DNA of 64,000 nt from an uncultured Dehalococcoidia bacterium (GCA_938015525.1 CALLPC010000006.1:329366-393365), one strand, 5' to 3'. Shown: positions 25,902 through 34,271, counted from the first letter of the stretch. Numbers and translations are program-made. The notes: a model not told the origin generated them from the letters alone.

Positions 25902-26417
25902 ATGGAAGAAGCGCGCGCGGGGGGCAGGGTCGGCCCGCGGCTGGCGGTCGCCCGGCGCGACGGGTGGTTCCTTCTGCTGGCCGCGGCCATCGTTGGTGCC
26001 GACCAGCTCACGAAGTGGCTCATCAGGACGAACCTGGAGCGCGGCGACAGTGTCGAGGTGCTGCCGTTCTTCCGCATCGTGCACGTGACGAACACGGGGG
26101 CGGCGTTCGGCATTCTGCAGGGAGCCGGGCCGTTGCTCGTCATCGCGAGCGTCGCAGGGCTGGCCGCGATCCTGGTTTACCTCTTCAACCCGGGGTTCGC
26201 GCAGCCGGTCATGCGGCTTGGGCTGGCCCTGATGCTGGGCGGGGCGGTGGGCAACCTGGTCGACCGGGTGAGCGAAGGCCGCGTCGTGGACTTCCTGAAA
26301 GTGCCGAACTGGCCGGCGTTCAATGTAGCCGATTCGGCAATCAGCATCGGGGTGGTGATCCTGCTGTGGACCATGGTGTTCCAGCCACCGGAGAACGAAC
26401 GGTCATCGAGCTCGTAG
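25902..26417 (+). CDS. lspA: Lipoprotein signal peptidase (signal peptidase II)
   Basis: Membrane aspartyl protease that cleaves diacylglyceryl-prolipoproteins. Four hydrophobic segments are visible, and the two catalytic Asps sit in GNLVDRVSEG (about 124-133) and FNVADSAI (about 149-156). ADQLTKW near residue 35 and NTGAAFG near 65 are also diagnostic. TACACT lies seven bases before ATG 25902, with a GGAG also three bases away. Confidence 0.95.
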   Translation: MEEARAGGRVGPRLAVARRDGWFLLLAAAIVGADQLTKWLIRTNLERGDSVEVLPFFRIVHVTNTGAAFGILQGAGPLLVIASVAGLAAILVYLFNPGFAQPVMRLGLALMLGGAVGNLVDRVSEGRVVDFLKVPNWPAFNVADSAISIGVVILLWTMVFQPPENERSSSS

Positions 26418-27343
26418 CGGGGGAACGCTGCCGACTGGACGCGTTCGTGGCTGGCTCGCTGCCGGGGTTCTCACGGGCACGCGTTCAGCGGCTCATCGAA
26501 CGCGGGCTGGTGGAGGTGAACGGCGCGGGGGCTCGCAAATCGGCTGTGCTGACTGCTGGCGACCGGGTGGTCGTGATGATGGAGCCGGCCGCCCGGGAGG
26601 CTGGCGACCCGGGCGTGGAGCTGCACATCATCTACGAGGACGAGGTGATGGCGGCGGTCGACAAGCCGGCAGGGCTGGCCGTCCACGGGGCGCCAGGCGA
26701 TACCGGGCCGTCGGTCGCAGGATGGTGGCTGGCGCAACTGGGCGACGCAGCGGGGGCGTTCGAGGCGGAGCGCGCGGGCATCGTGCATCGACTGGACAAG
26801 GACACGAGCGGGGTGCTGCTGCTGGCGAAGACCCCAGCGGCGCAGGCTGCGCTCAGCCGAGCGTTCGAAGAACGACGGGCGAAGAAAGTCTACCTGGCGG
26901 TGGTCGAAGGGGTGCCATCGCAGCCGCACGCCGTGATCGAGGCGGCGATCGACCGCGACCCGCGGGACCGGACGCGGATGGCGGTGACGAGCCGGGGTCG
27001 GCGTGCCCGGACGGAGTACCGCATGGTGGCGAGCGGGGAGGGCCGCGCGGTGCTGGAGGTGTACCCCGAGACGGGGCGGACCCACCAGATTCGCGTGCAC
27101 CTCGCGGCGGCGGGGACGCCGGTAGCGTTCGATGCGGTGTACGGGCGGGCCGAGCCCGGCGGGCGGCAGCTGCTGCATGCGCTGCGAATCGCCGTGCCGC
27201 ACCCGGAGGGCGGGACGCTGAGCGTCGGCGCGCCAGCACCACCCGACCTCCTCGCGGCGATTCGCGCCATCGCGGGGGAGGCGGTAGCCTCTCGGTACGC
27301 GGCGGTTCCGCCGGCGACCCTCGAGCAAGGCGAGGCTTCGTGA
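26366..27343 (+). CDS. RluA-family pseudouridine synthase
   Basis: Converts uridines to pseudouridine, probably in 23S rRNA. An S4 RNA-binding domain (CRLDAFVAG to about residue 75) precedes the catalytic domain, with IVHRLDKDTSGVLLLAK holding the catalytic Asp, GRRARTEYR, and ETGRTHQIRVHLA. The start is uncertain. The only upstream canonical codon is GTG 26366, 52 bases inside lspA, while the family alignment would begin near VIELVAGE at 26402-26405 (GTC or ATC), just after the Shine-Dalgarno-like GGAG at 26390-26393. It is coupled to gltX by GTGA. Confidence 0.9.
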   Translation: MDHGVPATGERTVIELVAGERCRLDAFVAGSLPGFSRARVQRLIERGLVEVNGAGARKSAVLTAGDRVVVMMEPAAREAGDPGVELHIIYEDEVMAAVDKPAGLAVHGAPGDTGPSVAGWWLAQLGDAAGAFEAERAGIVHRLDKDTSGVLLLAKTPAAQAALSRAFEERRAKKVYLAVVEGVPSQPHAVIEAAIDRDPRDRTRMAVTSRGRRARTEYRMVASGEGRAVLEVYPETGRTHQIRVHLAAAGTPVAFDAVYGRAEPGGRQLLHALRIAVPHPEGGTLSVGAPAPPDLLAAIRAIAGEAVASRYAAVPPATLEQGEAS

Positions 27344-28812
27344 CCGAACGGCCAGTGCGCACCCGCTACGCCCCGAGCCCGACGGGGAATCCTCACGTTG
27401 GCAACATCCGCTCGGCGCTGTTCAGCTGGGCGTTCGCGCGGGCCCGCGGGGGACAGTTCATCCTGCGGATTGAGGACACTGACCGGAACCGGTACGTGGA
27501 GGGAGCGGTTGAGGCGATTATGGAGAGCCTCCGCTGGCTCGGCATCGACTGGGACGAGGGGCCGGATATCGGCGGGCCGCACGGGCCGTATTTCCAGTCG
27601 GCGCGGCTGCCGCGCTACCGGGAGGCCGCCGAGCTGCTCATCGAGCGGGGCCGGGCCTACCGCTGCTTCTGCACGCCCGAGCGGCTCGATGCGCTGCGGG
27701 CTGCGCAGGCAGCGGCGAAACGGCCGCCGGGCTACGACGGGCTTTGCCGCCGGGTCGACCCGGCGGAATCGGCGGCCCGGGCGAAAGACGAACCGCACGT
27801 CATCCGCTTCGCCATGAAGCAGGAGGGCGTGACCGTGCTGCAGGACGTCGTGCGCGGGGAGGTCGTATTCGAGAACGCGCTGCAGGACGACTTCGTGATG
27901 CTGAAGTCGGACGGCTTCCCGACGTATCACCTGGCGGTGGTGGTCGACGACAGGGCGATGGCGATCAGTCACTGCATCCGGGGCGACGAGTGGATTTCGA
28001 GCGCGCCGAAGCACATCCAGCTCTACGAGGCGCTGGGGTGGGAGCAACCGGCGTGGGCCCATCTGCCGCTCATCCTGGGGCCGGACCACAAGAAGCTGAG
28101 CAAGCGTTCGGGGGATACGGCACTGCTCGACTACCGGGAACGCGGGTATCTGCCAGAGGCGATGCTGAACTTCCTCGCCTTCCTCGGCTGGTCGCTCGAC
28201 GACCACACCACGATCATCAGCGCGGACGAGCTGACGCGACATTTCGACCTGGCGCGGGTGGTGCCCAACCCGGCGGTTTTCGACATCGAGCGGCTGAACT
28301 TCCTGAACGGGCACTACATCCGGGCGATGGACGAGCAGCGGTGGGTACGGCTGGTGGCGGAATGGGCCGACCGGGGCCTGCCGGCTTCGGTCCCGCGACC
28401 GCTTGACGAGACGGTCGTCCGGGCAGCAGCACCGCTGCTGCGGGAGCGGGTGACGCTGCTCGGCGAGATTCCGGGGCTCATCGGCTTCCTGTTCACGTAC
28501 GACGCGCCGGAGTACGAAACGGCGCTGCTGACGGAGCGGCTCGGCGACCCTGCGGTTGCGGTAAGGGTGCTGGACGAAGCGCTCGTGCGGCTGGACGCCA
28601 TCGGCGCCGAGCAATGGACGACGGCCGCGGTGGAGGCGGCGCTGCGGAGCCTGGAAGAGCCGTTGGGAATGAAGCTGCGGAAGTTCATCCCGGTGCTGTA
28701 CGTGGCGGTGATGGGCCGGCCAACGGGCATCCCGCTGTTCGATTCGGCGGCGATTCTCGGGCGGGAGCGAACGCTGGCGCGGCTGCGGGCGGCGCGGGCA
28801 CGGCTCGGGTAG
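27340..28812 (+). CDS. gltX: Glutamate--tRNA ligase
   Basis: Class I aminoacyl-tRNA synthetase of 490 residues. The HIGH-type motif is YAPSPTGNPHVGN (about 10-22), RIEDTDRNRY follows, and the KMSKS loop is KKLSKRSG (about 250). A C-terminal anticodon-binding helical domain is present. No GlnRS is in the window. A tRNA-Gln gene follows directly, which makes indirect glutaminyl-tRNA synthesis (GluRS plus GatCAB) an interesting possibility, but this cannot be judged here. Confidence 0.96.
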   Translation: MTERPVRTRYAPSPTGNPHVGNIRSALFSWAFARARGGQFILRIEDTDRNRYVEGAVEAIMESLRWLGIDWDEGPDIGGPHGPYFQSARLPRYREAAELLIERGRAYRCFCTPERLDALRAAQAAAKRPPGYDGLCRRVDPAESAARAKDEPHVIRFAMKQEGVTVLQDVVRGEVVFENALQDDFVMLKSDGFPTYHLAVVVDDRAMAISHCIRGDEWISSAPKHIQLYEALGWEQPAWAHLPLILGPDHKKLSKRSGDTALLDYRERGYLPEAMLNFLAFLGWSLDDHTTIISADELTRHFDLARVVPNPAVFDIERLNFLNGHYIRAMDEQRWVRLVAEWADRGLPASVPRPLDETVVRAAAPLLRERVTLLGEIPGLIGFLFTYDAPEYETALLTERLGDPAVAVRVLDEALVRLDAIGAEQWTTAAVEAALRSLEEPLGMKLRKFIPVLYVAVMGRPTGIPLFDSAAILGRERTLARLRAARARLG

Positions 28813-28819
28813 CGAAAAC

Positions 28820-28849
28820 TTGGCGCAGGCGCGAGAGGATTGGTAATCT
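28820..28849 (+). promoter_or_regulatory. Promoter of tRNA-Gln
   Basis: TTGGCG (28820-28825), an 18-base spacer and TAATCT (28844-28849) lie just before the tRNA. It is a reasonable sigma-70-type promoter giving a short precursor leader. Confidence 0.55.
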
Positions 28850-28860
28850 GGAGGCCGCGC

Positions 28861-28934
28861 TGGGGATTCGTCTAAGGGTAGGACAGCAGACTCTGGATCT
28901 GTATGTGGGGGTTCGAATCCTCCATCCCCAGCCA
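28861..28934 (+). tRNA. tRNA-Gln (anticodon CTG), CCA encoded
   Basis: A full cloverleaf can be drawn. The acceptor stem is TGGGGAT/ATCCCCA, the D-arm contains TAAGGGTAG, the anticodon stem-loop GCAGA-CTCTGGA-TCTGT gives anticodon CTG, and the T-arm is around GGTTCGAATCC. Discriminator G and encoded CCA follow at 28931-28934. The weak first pair (T-A) is characteristic of tRNA-Gln. It reads CAG codons. Confidence 0.95.
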
Positions 28935-28951
28935 GCGAATGGACGGCAACT

Positions 28952-28986
28952 GGCCCCCGGGCAGAGCTCCGGGGGTCGTCATTTTT
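28952..28986 (+). terminator. Rho-independent terminator after tRNA-Gln
   Basis: A 9-bp stem (28952-28960 with 28969-28977, one G-T pair) with an 8-base loop is followed by TCATTTTT. Confidence 0.85.
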
Positions 28987-29000
28987 CCACGGTGGGCAGC

Positions 29001-29810
29001 TCAGGCGTCGCGCCAGGCGGGGTCGCGCTTTTCGAACCACGCCTGCCTGGCTTCGCGGGCATCCAGCGTCTGGCTGGCGAGGATCTGGTTGCGGTTCTCG
29101 AGCTTGAGCGCAGCCTGGAGCGAAATGCCGTTGACGGTCTCGTTCAGCACCTGCTTCGTGAGCCGGAGGCCGAGGGGGCTGGCCTTTCGGACGATGCTTT
29201 CAGCGACGGCGAGCGCCGCTGGAAGGAGGTCGTCTGGCTCGACGATGCGGGTCAGGAGGCCGATTTCGCGGGCTTCCTGCGCATCGACGAGGCGGCCGGA
29301 GTAGAGCATATCGGCGGCATGGGCCATACCGACGATTTTCGGGAGGAAGTAGGAGGAGCCAACATCTGCTCCGCCGAGACCGAGGTTGAGGTAGGAGCAG
29401 GCGAAGCGGGCGGCGGCAGTCCCGATGCGCATGTCGCAGGCGAGCGCGATGGAGAGGCCGCCGCCGGTGGCGGGGCCGTTGACTGCGGCGATGAGGGCCT
29501 GGGGGCATTCGCGCATCTTGACCATCAGGTCAGCGATATCTTCCTGGAAAGCCAGGGCATCCTGGACCGGGCCGACACCGGGCTGCCATGGGCCCTGTTC
29601 GGGTCCCGCTTTGAGGTCGAGGCCGGCACAAAAACCGCGGCCGGCGCCGGTGATGATGATGACGCGGGTTGCGAAGTCGCGATGCCGCTCGTCGAAGAAG
29701 GCGCGAAGGGCGCGGAGCATCGCGTGGTCGATTGCGTTGAGGCGCTCTGGCCGGTTGAGGGTGAGGATACCGATGGGACCGCGGGATTCGAAGTGCAGGG
29801 GCTGTTCCAT
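29001..29810 (-). CDS. Enoyl-CoA hydratase/isomerase family protein
   Basis: Crotonase-fold protein of 269 residues, probably in beta-oxidation or related acyl-CoA chemistry. It shows LNRPERLNAID, the oxyanion segment GRGFCAGLDLKAG (about 60-72), and VNGPATGGGLSIALACDMRI (about 111-130). The usual second Glu position is in the LGLGGADVGSSYFLP region, where an aspartate/glycine replaces the typical Glu-Gly, so hydratase activity is not certain. ATG 29810 has TAGAAT eight bases upstream and no Shine-Dalgarno, and overlaps the divergent DUF3293 start. Confidence 0.85.
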   Translation of the reverse strand: MEQPLHFESRGPIGILTLNRPERLNAIDHAMLRALRAFFDERHRDFATRVIIITGAGRGFCAGLDLKAGPEQGPWQPGVGPVQDALAFQEDIADLMVKMRECPQALIAAVNGPATGGGLSIALACDMRIGTAAARFACSYLNLGLGGADVGSSYFLPKIVGMAHAADMLYSGRLVDAQEAREIGLLTRIVEPDDLLPAALAVAESIVRKASPLGLRLTKQVLNETVNGISLQAALKLENRNQILASQTLDAREARQAWFEKRDPAWRDA

Positions 29811-30228
29811 GGAGAGCGATTCTACGCCGCGGGCCGGGCATAGGCCCCCTGAGCCGGAGCTGGACCGGCTGTACCGGGAGGCGGTGTACGAGGTAGAGCT
29901 GCCGGGCGGCGGCGCCGTGTTCCGCATCGGTGAGGCGGTGGCCGGGGCGCCGGGTACGTTCGCGGTGGTGACGGCGTGGAACCCGGGTCGAGAACGGCCG
30001 GGCAGGGAGGAGAACGAAGCGCGCAACCGGGCGCTGCGCGCGGAGATCGAACGGCGGGGATGGCAGTGGGCGAGGGCGGAGGGACGTTCGCCGGACGGGA
30101 CGCACCGGGAGCCGTCGTTTGCGGTCTTCGGGGCGGCACTGGAGGAGGTGCGGACGCTGGCGCGGGCGTTCGGGCAGGCGGCAATCGTGTGGTTCGATGG
30201 CCGGGAGGCGGTGCTGGAGTGGTGCTGA
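29809..30228 (+). CDS. DUF3293 family protein
   Basis: A 139-residue protein with the DUF3293 pattern: LDRLYREAVYEVELPGG, TAWNPGRERPGREEN (about 53-67), EIERRGWQWARAEGRSPDG, EPSFAVFG and a C-terminal QAAIVWFDGREA. Function unknown. The ATG at 29809 shares the palindrome CCATGG with the divergent hydratase start, an unusually tight arrangement, with AGGGG about ten bases upstream. Confidence 0.8.
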   Translation: MESDSTPRAGHRPPEPELDRLYREAVYEVELPGGGAVFRIGEAVAGAPGTFAVVTAWNPGRERPGREENEARNRALRAEIERRGWQWARAEGRSPDGTHREPSFAVFGAALEEVRTLARAFGQAAIVWFDGREAVLEWC

Positions 30229-30296
30229 GAGCGGAAACGGTGCCCAGCGTTGCCCCAATTGTTCGGTGGACACGAACTATGTACGCTCGGAGTCAC

Positions 30297-30316
30297 CGTT
30301 TACGCTGACGTGAACG
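30297..30316. promoter_or_regulatory. Operator-like inverted repeat before the exporter
   Basis: CGTTTACG and CGTGAACG form an inverted repeat (7 of 8 bases) around CTGA. This resembles TetR-family operators of the GTTTACN-CTGA-NGTGAAC kind. It sits between the likely promoter and the Shine-Dalgarno of the MFS gene, where a repressor would block transcription. No tetR gene lies next to it. Confidence 0.45.
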
Positions 30317-30329
30317 TAGGAGGGGATGG

Positions 30330-31997
30330 ATGACTGCAGGGCCGGCTTCTCAGCCGCTCGGCGACAGGCTGACGCCGCGCCAGAAGTGGCTCCTCCTTGG
30401 GAGCCTGATGGTGTCGCTGTTCATCGGGGCGCTGGACCAGACGGTCGTTTCGACGGCGACGCCGCGAATCCTGGCAGACCTGGGCGGTTTCGCACTGCTC
30501 TCGTGGCTGTTTACGAGCTACATGCTGACATCGACGGTCGTCATCCCGCTGGTGGGGAAGCTCGGCGATATCTACGGCCGGAAGCTGTTCCTCATCGGGG
30601 GTGTGGTCCTGTTCATGGTCGCATCGGCGGCGTGCGGGGCAGCTCCGAACATGCCGGTGCTTATCTGGATGCGGGCGCTGCAGGGGCTCGGCGGGGGCAT
30701 GATTTTTGCGTCGGTCTTCGCGACGATGGGCGACCTTTTCGCGCCCGCTGAACGTGGGAAGTACATCGGGCTCTTCACCGGGGTGTTCAGTCTCGCGAGC
30801 GTGGTTGGCCCCACGTTCGGGGGGTTTCTGACGGACACACTGAGCTGGCGCTGGGTGTTCTACATCAATATCCCGGTCGGGCTCATCGCAATCCCGGCAA
30901 TCTGGTTCAACCTGCCAGCGAAGGCGCGGAGCGGTACTCCGAGGCTGGACTTCCTCGGCGCGGCGCTGCTTTCGGCGGCGTCGGTCATGGCGCTGCTGGC
31001 GCTGGTGTGGGCCGGGGAGAAGTACGCGTGGGGTTCGCCGCAGATCGTGGGGCTGCTGGCGGGGTCCGTGGTGCTGGTCGGGCTTTTCGTCCTGCAGGAG
31101 TTGCGCCACCCGGAGCCGACGCTGCCGCTGCACCTGTTCCGCAATCGGGTGTTCCTGCTCTCGAACCTGGTGGTGTTCACGTTCGGGTTTGGTGTGTTCG
31201 GGGCGTTCCAGTTCCTGGGGCTTTATGTCCAGACGGCGCTGGGCGCCTCGGCGACGGTTTCAGGCGTCATCACGACGCCGCAGAGCCTGGGGGTTCTGGT
31301 TTCCAGCGTAGTCGGGGGACAGGTCATCGCTCGGACCGGTCGGTACAGGTGGCAGACGTTCTTCGGGACGGTGCTCATCGCGGCAGCGCTGGGGCTGCTG
31401 ACGCAGGTGAGCCTGGACACGAAGCTGTGGCAGATAAGCGCGACGATGGTCGTGCTGGGATTGGGTTTCGGGCTGGTGCTGCCGACGATGTCGCTCGTCG
31501 TGCAGAACGCGGTCGGGTACCAGTACATTGGGGTTGCGAGCTCGGCGAACCAGTTCTTCCGCCAGATTGGGAGCGTGCTCGGTATCGCGGTGTTCGGCGC
31601 GATTCTCGCGAACACGTACCATGCAGAGTTCTCGGCGCGGCTGACGGCGGAGGACAAGACGACGCTTGGGCCGCAACTCGTGCAGCAGCTGGACGACCCG
31701 ACGGTCCGGCTGAACGAGACCGTCTACGCGCGCATCGAGCAGGCGATCCTGCAGATGCCGGACGGGCAAATCCTGCTGACGCGCACGCGCGAGGCGCAGG
31801 GAGAAGGGGTCGTCATCGCGGTACGGCACATCTACTGGGGGGCGGTGGCGGCCGCGGTCCTGTGCGCCGTGCTTGCATTCATGATGCCGGAGCTGCCGCT
31901 GCGGCGGACGGTGGCGGGCGGGCCGCCCGGGGAACCGGGACGCGAAGGCCAGGGAGGGCGGGCGCCGCTGCCGGTCGCGGGCGCGCTCGGCGAATAG
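30330..31997 (+). CDS. DHA2 (EmrB/QacA) family multidrug MFS transporter
   Basis: A 555-residue proton-driven exporter with 14 predicted membrane helices. The DHA2 motif GALDQTVVSTATP lies in helix 1, the MFS loop motif GKLGDIYGRKLF between helices 2 and 3, and motif C-like GPTFGGFLTDTLSWRWVFYINIPVG after helix 5. The last helix is preceded by an about 90-residue hydrophilic loop. It has a strong GTAGGAGGGG Shine-Dalgarno and an operator-like repeat upstream. Substrates (drugs, lipids or metabolites) unknown. Confidence 0.92.
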   Translation: MTAGPASQPLGDRLTPRQKWLLLGSLMVSLFIGALDQTVVSTATPRILADLGGFALLSWLFTSYMLTSTVVIPLVGKLGDIYGRKLFLIGGVVLFMVASAACGAAPNMPVLIWMRALQGLGGGMIFASVFATMGDLFAPAERGKYIGLFTGVFSLASVVGPTFGGFLTDTLSWRWVFYINIPVGLIAIPAIWFNLPAKARSGTPRLDFLGAALLSAASVMALLALVWAGEKYAWGSPQIVGLLAGSVVLVGLFVLQELRHPEPTLPLHLFRNRVFLLSNLVVFTFGFGVFGAFQFLGLYVQTALGASATVSGVITTPQSLGVLVSSVVGGQVIARTGRYRWQTFFGTVLIAAALGLLTQVSLDTKLWQISATMVVLGLGFGLVLPTMSLVVQNAVGYQYIGVASSANQFFRQIGSVLGIAVFGAILANTYHAEFSARLTAEDKTTLGPQLVQQLDDPTVRLNETVYARIEQAILQMPDGQILLTRTREAQGEGVVIAVRHIYWGAVAAAVLCAVLAFMMPELPLRRTVAGGPPGEPGREGQGGRAPLPVAGALGE

Positions 31998-32022
31998 CCC
32001 GGCGAGGACGGAGAGGAAAGCA

Positions 32023-32052
32023 AGAGGCCCGGGAGAAATCTCCCGGGCCTCT
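32023..32052. terminator. Perfect 13-bp terminator hairpin
   Basis: AGAGGCCCGGGAG pairs perfectly with CTCCCGGGCCTCT around an AAAT loop, between the convergent MFS and rplS genes. On the minus strand it is followed by TTGCTTTCC, so it best serves rplS, but it could act both ways. Confidence 0.85.
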
Positions 32053-32083
32053 GCCGTCGTGGCCGTACAGCGGCGGGACGAAC

Positions 32084-32431
32084 TTACCGCTTCTCCTTGA
32101 TGCGGGCGGCTTTGCCGGTGAGGCCGCGGAGGTAGTAGAGGTTCTTGCGGCGGACCTTGCCCCGGCGGACGACTTCGATTTTGTCGACGCGGGGGCTGTG
32201 GAGCGGGAAGGTCCGCTCGACGCCGACCTGGCCGGCCGCGATTTTTCGCACGGTGAAGTTCGAGGCAAGGCCCTTGTTCCGCTTGCGGATGACCACGCCT
32301 TCGAAGACCTGGATGCGCTCCCGGTTGCCTTCGACGACTTTGGCGTGGACGCGGACCGTATCGCCGCTGTTGAAGTCAGGGCGTTCTGCCGGCGCCGCGT
32401 TCGGCACGAGCGTATCGAGTTCGTAGGACAT
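32084..32431 (-). CDS. rplS: 50S ribosomal protein L19
   Basis: L19, at the subunit interface of the ribosome. The 115-residue protein contains [45 protein letters not shown] and the basic [16 protein letters not shown]. The N-terminal 18 residues are variable. It stands alone here, without rpsP, rimM or trmD. Confidence 0.96.
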   Translation of the reverse strand: MSYELDTLVPNAAPAERPDFNSGDTVRVHAKVVEGNRERIQVFEGVVIRKRNKGLASNFTVRKIAAGQVGVERTFPLHSPRVDKIEVVRRGKVRRKNLYYLRGLTGKAARIKEKR

Positions 32432-32496
32432 GGTGAGAACCCCGGGTCAGGTAACCAAATCAGGATACCGGCCTGCTGGCTACGTTCCAGCGGGAG

Positions 32497-32871
32497 CTAC
32501 GATAGCGTGCGGGCGACGATGGCGCCGGCCCAGACCCCCAGGACGCCGACGAAGAGGGAGAGGCCGGCGTAGGCAGCCGCTGTCCACGGTTCAGAGACCT
32601 TCACGAGGTCGTACGTCTCCCAGCCGAAGGCCGAAAAGGTGGTGTAGCTACCAAGAAAACCGGTGACGACGAAGAGCCGGGCTTCGCGAGACAGGGAGCC
32701 GCGCCCGGCAGCGTATTCGAGGAACAGCCCGATGATGAAGCAGCCGGTGACGTTGACGATGAAGGTCCCGAGGGGGAAGTTGCCGACGAGGCCGGGCTTG
32801 ACGTGGCTCCCGACGAAGTAGCGCAGGGGAGCGCCGATGACGGCGCCGAGCGCGACGTAGAGGTAGCTCAC
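32497..32871 (-). CDS. crcB: Fluoride ion channel CrcB
   Basis: Fluc-type fluoride exporter of 124 residues with four membrane helices. The GNFPLGTFIVNVTGCFIIG pore segment (about 30-48) and TGFLGSYTTFSAFGWE (about 69-84), with the conserved Phe, Thr and Ser that line the fluoride path, are clear. It overlaps dut by GTGA. No fluoride riboswitch is seen upstream, since dut is directly there. Confidence 0.93.
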   Translation of the reverse strand: MSYLYVALGAVIGAPLRYFVGSHVKPGLVGNFPLGTFIVNVTGCFIIGLFLEYAAGRGSLSREARLFVVTGFLGSYTTFSAFGWETYDLVKVSEPWTAAAYAGLSLFVGVLGVWAGAIVARTLS

Positions 32872-33302
32872 CGGCCGGTGCTCCCGTGGCCGCCGTCGCC
32901 GCGGACGGTCGCCGCAAGGTCAGCAGCGAGTTCAAGGCGTGCCGGGACGAGGAGGCCGAAGACGAGCTGTGCGATGCGGTCGCCGGGTTCGACGACGTGT
33001 TCGATGCCGGGCGCGATCGTGTAGAGGGTGACGAGGAGTTCGCCACGGTAGTCGGCGTCGATGGTGCCAAGGGTGCAGAGGACGCCGCTGCGTGCGAGGC
33101 CGCTCCGGGGACGGACCTGGGCATCGACACCGGGCGGGACTTCGAGGGCGACACCGGTTGGGACGACGACCGGGCGGTTACCGACCGTGAGAGGGGCTTC
33201 GATGCAGGCGGCGAGGTCGAACCCGGAGGCGAACTCGGTGGCGCGTGTGGGGAGTCGGGCGCCATCGCGAACGAGCTTCACGCGCACGGTCGCTGGTTCC
33301 AC
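32868..33302 (-). CDS. dut: dUTP diphosphatase
   Basis: Trimeric dUTPase that removes dUTP and supplies dUMP for thymidylate. All five motifs are visible in 144 residues: ASGFDLAA, RPRSGLA, GTIDADYRGE, DRIAQLVF and the C-terminal RGDGGHGSTG. Start placed at GTG 33302, which has TACCAT six bases upstream; a longer frame to 33539 overlaps the toxin-antitoxin region and is not conserved. Confidence 0.93.
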   Translation of the reverse strand: MEPATVRVKLVRDGARLPTRATEFASGFDLAACIEAPLTVGNRPVVVPTGVALEVPPGVDAQVRPRSGLARSGVLCTLGTIDADYRGELLVTLYTIAPGIEHVVEPGDRIAQLVFGLLVPARLELAADLAATVRGDGGHGSTGR

Positions 33303-33396
33303 GGTGTGATGGTAGCAGGGGCCGTGGCAGGCGTCAGGGCCGGACAGCTTGACGGTTCGAAACGGGGTAGCCACGATGTGGCCACGGGGTCTCATC

Positions 33397-33663
33397 GTGA
33401 TCCGGAAAATTGGTGTCCGGCAGCTGAAGAATGAGGCGACGCAAGTCGTGCGCGCGGTTCGCGATGAGCGGGCGGTGTACGTCATCACAGTGAATGGGGA
33501 GCCGGTCGCCCTCCTGCGCCCGTATTCGGAACGGGACATCGCCGGGGTCGAACCGGGCCAGGCTCAGGCCGAGATCGCGGCGATCGAGCGGCTTGCCGAG
33601 GCGGTGGGGGCGGCATGGCTGACGCTGCCGTCCCTGCCGGACGGCGCGGGCGGTGAACGCTGA
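33397..33663 (+). CDS. Phd/YefM-family antitoxin
   Basis: An 88-residue protein whose first half (IRKIGVRQLKNEATQVVRAV, then VYVITVNGEPVALLRP) is the DNA-binding Phd/YefM fold. The second half is an acidic, flexible tail (QAEIAAIERLAEAV) that would wrap the toxin. The stop overlaps the PIN toxin ATG (TGATG). Such antitoxins repress their own operon. GTG 33397 is chosen; ATG 33376 would add seven residues. Confidence 0.85.
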   Translation: MIRKIGVRQLKNEATQVVRAVRDERAVYVITVNGEPVALLRPYSERDIAGVEPGQAQAEIAAIERLAEAVGAAWLTLPSLPDGAGGER

Positions 33664-34091
33664 TGGCCACGGTCGACGCGAGCGTCTTCGTTTCGCTTTT
33701 CAATGCGAGGGACCGGCAGCACGAGGCGACGGTCGCGTGGCTGCGGGAGGCGGTCGCAGTCGGCGAGCCGCTCCGGTCGCCGGTGATTGCGCTGGCGGAG
33801 ACGTCGGCAGCAATCGCGGCGGGCACGGGCGACGGCGGGCTGGCGCGACAGGTCGAGCAGCATTTGCGAGTCTCACCGCTGTTCGAGTTCCTGCCGGTAG
33901 CGCTGCCGCTGGCGGAGCGTGCGGCAGCGCTGGCTGCCGAGCACCAGCTGCGGGGGAGCGATGCGCTGTACTTCGCGGTAGCAGAGACGCTGGGCGACCG
34001 ACTGGTGACGCTCAATCCGCGGCAGCTGCAGCGAGCAGGCCGGCTGGTGGAGGCGGTCCGGCCGCGGCCGTCGGGGCTTTCCGGTTCCTGA
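33663..34091 (+). CDS. PIN-domain toxin (VapC-like ribonuclease)
   Basis: 142 residues with the PIN metal-site acidic residues: Asp in ATVDASVFVSLF, Glu in ALAETSAAIA, and the GSDALYFAVAETLGDRLVTLN block with Asp. VapC toxins cut tRNA or rRNA; the target here is unknown. It is coupled to the antitoxin and lies between dut and the F420 cluster, opposite in strand to both, which suggests insertion as a unit. Confidence 0.87.
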   Translation: MATVDASVFVSLFNARDRQHEATVAWLREAVAVGEPLRSPVIALAETSAAIAAGTGDGGLARQVEQHLRVSPLFEFLPVALPLAERAAALAAEHQLRGSDALYFAVAETLGDRLVTLNPRQLQRAGRLVEAVRPRPSGLSGS

Positions 34092-34244
34092 ATTCTTTCC
34101 CCCTGCGGGGCCGGGAGAGCGAAGAGAGGAGCAACCCGGACGGTGGGCGCCCCAGCCCGTGACGATGACCCCCTGCGACGGGACATCCGACGCATCGGCG
34201 GGCGTCCCCACGACAGCAGCGGCGGCACGGGCGCCCGGCGCAGT

Positions 34245-34271
34245 GCCCCACGACAAGTTTGCGCGTGGGGC
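34245..34271. terminator. Hairpin downstream of cofE and the toxin
   Basis: An 8-bp perfect stem GCCCCACG/CGTGGGGC with an 11-base loop lies just after the cofE stop on the minus strand. T-runs are absent, so termination is uncertain. The rest of 34092-34283 shows nothing recognisable. Confidence 0.4.

Noticed and set aside
28861..28934. Integration site (att) at the tRNA-Gln 3' end
   Set aside because: No repeat of the tRNA 3' end and no integrase follow it; a terminator and ordinary genes come next.
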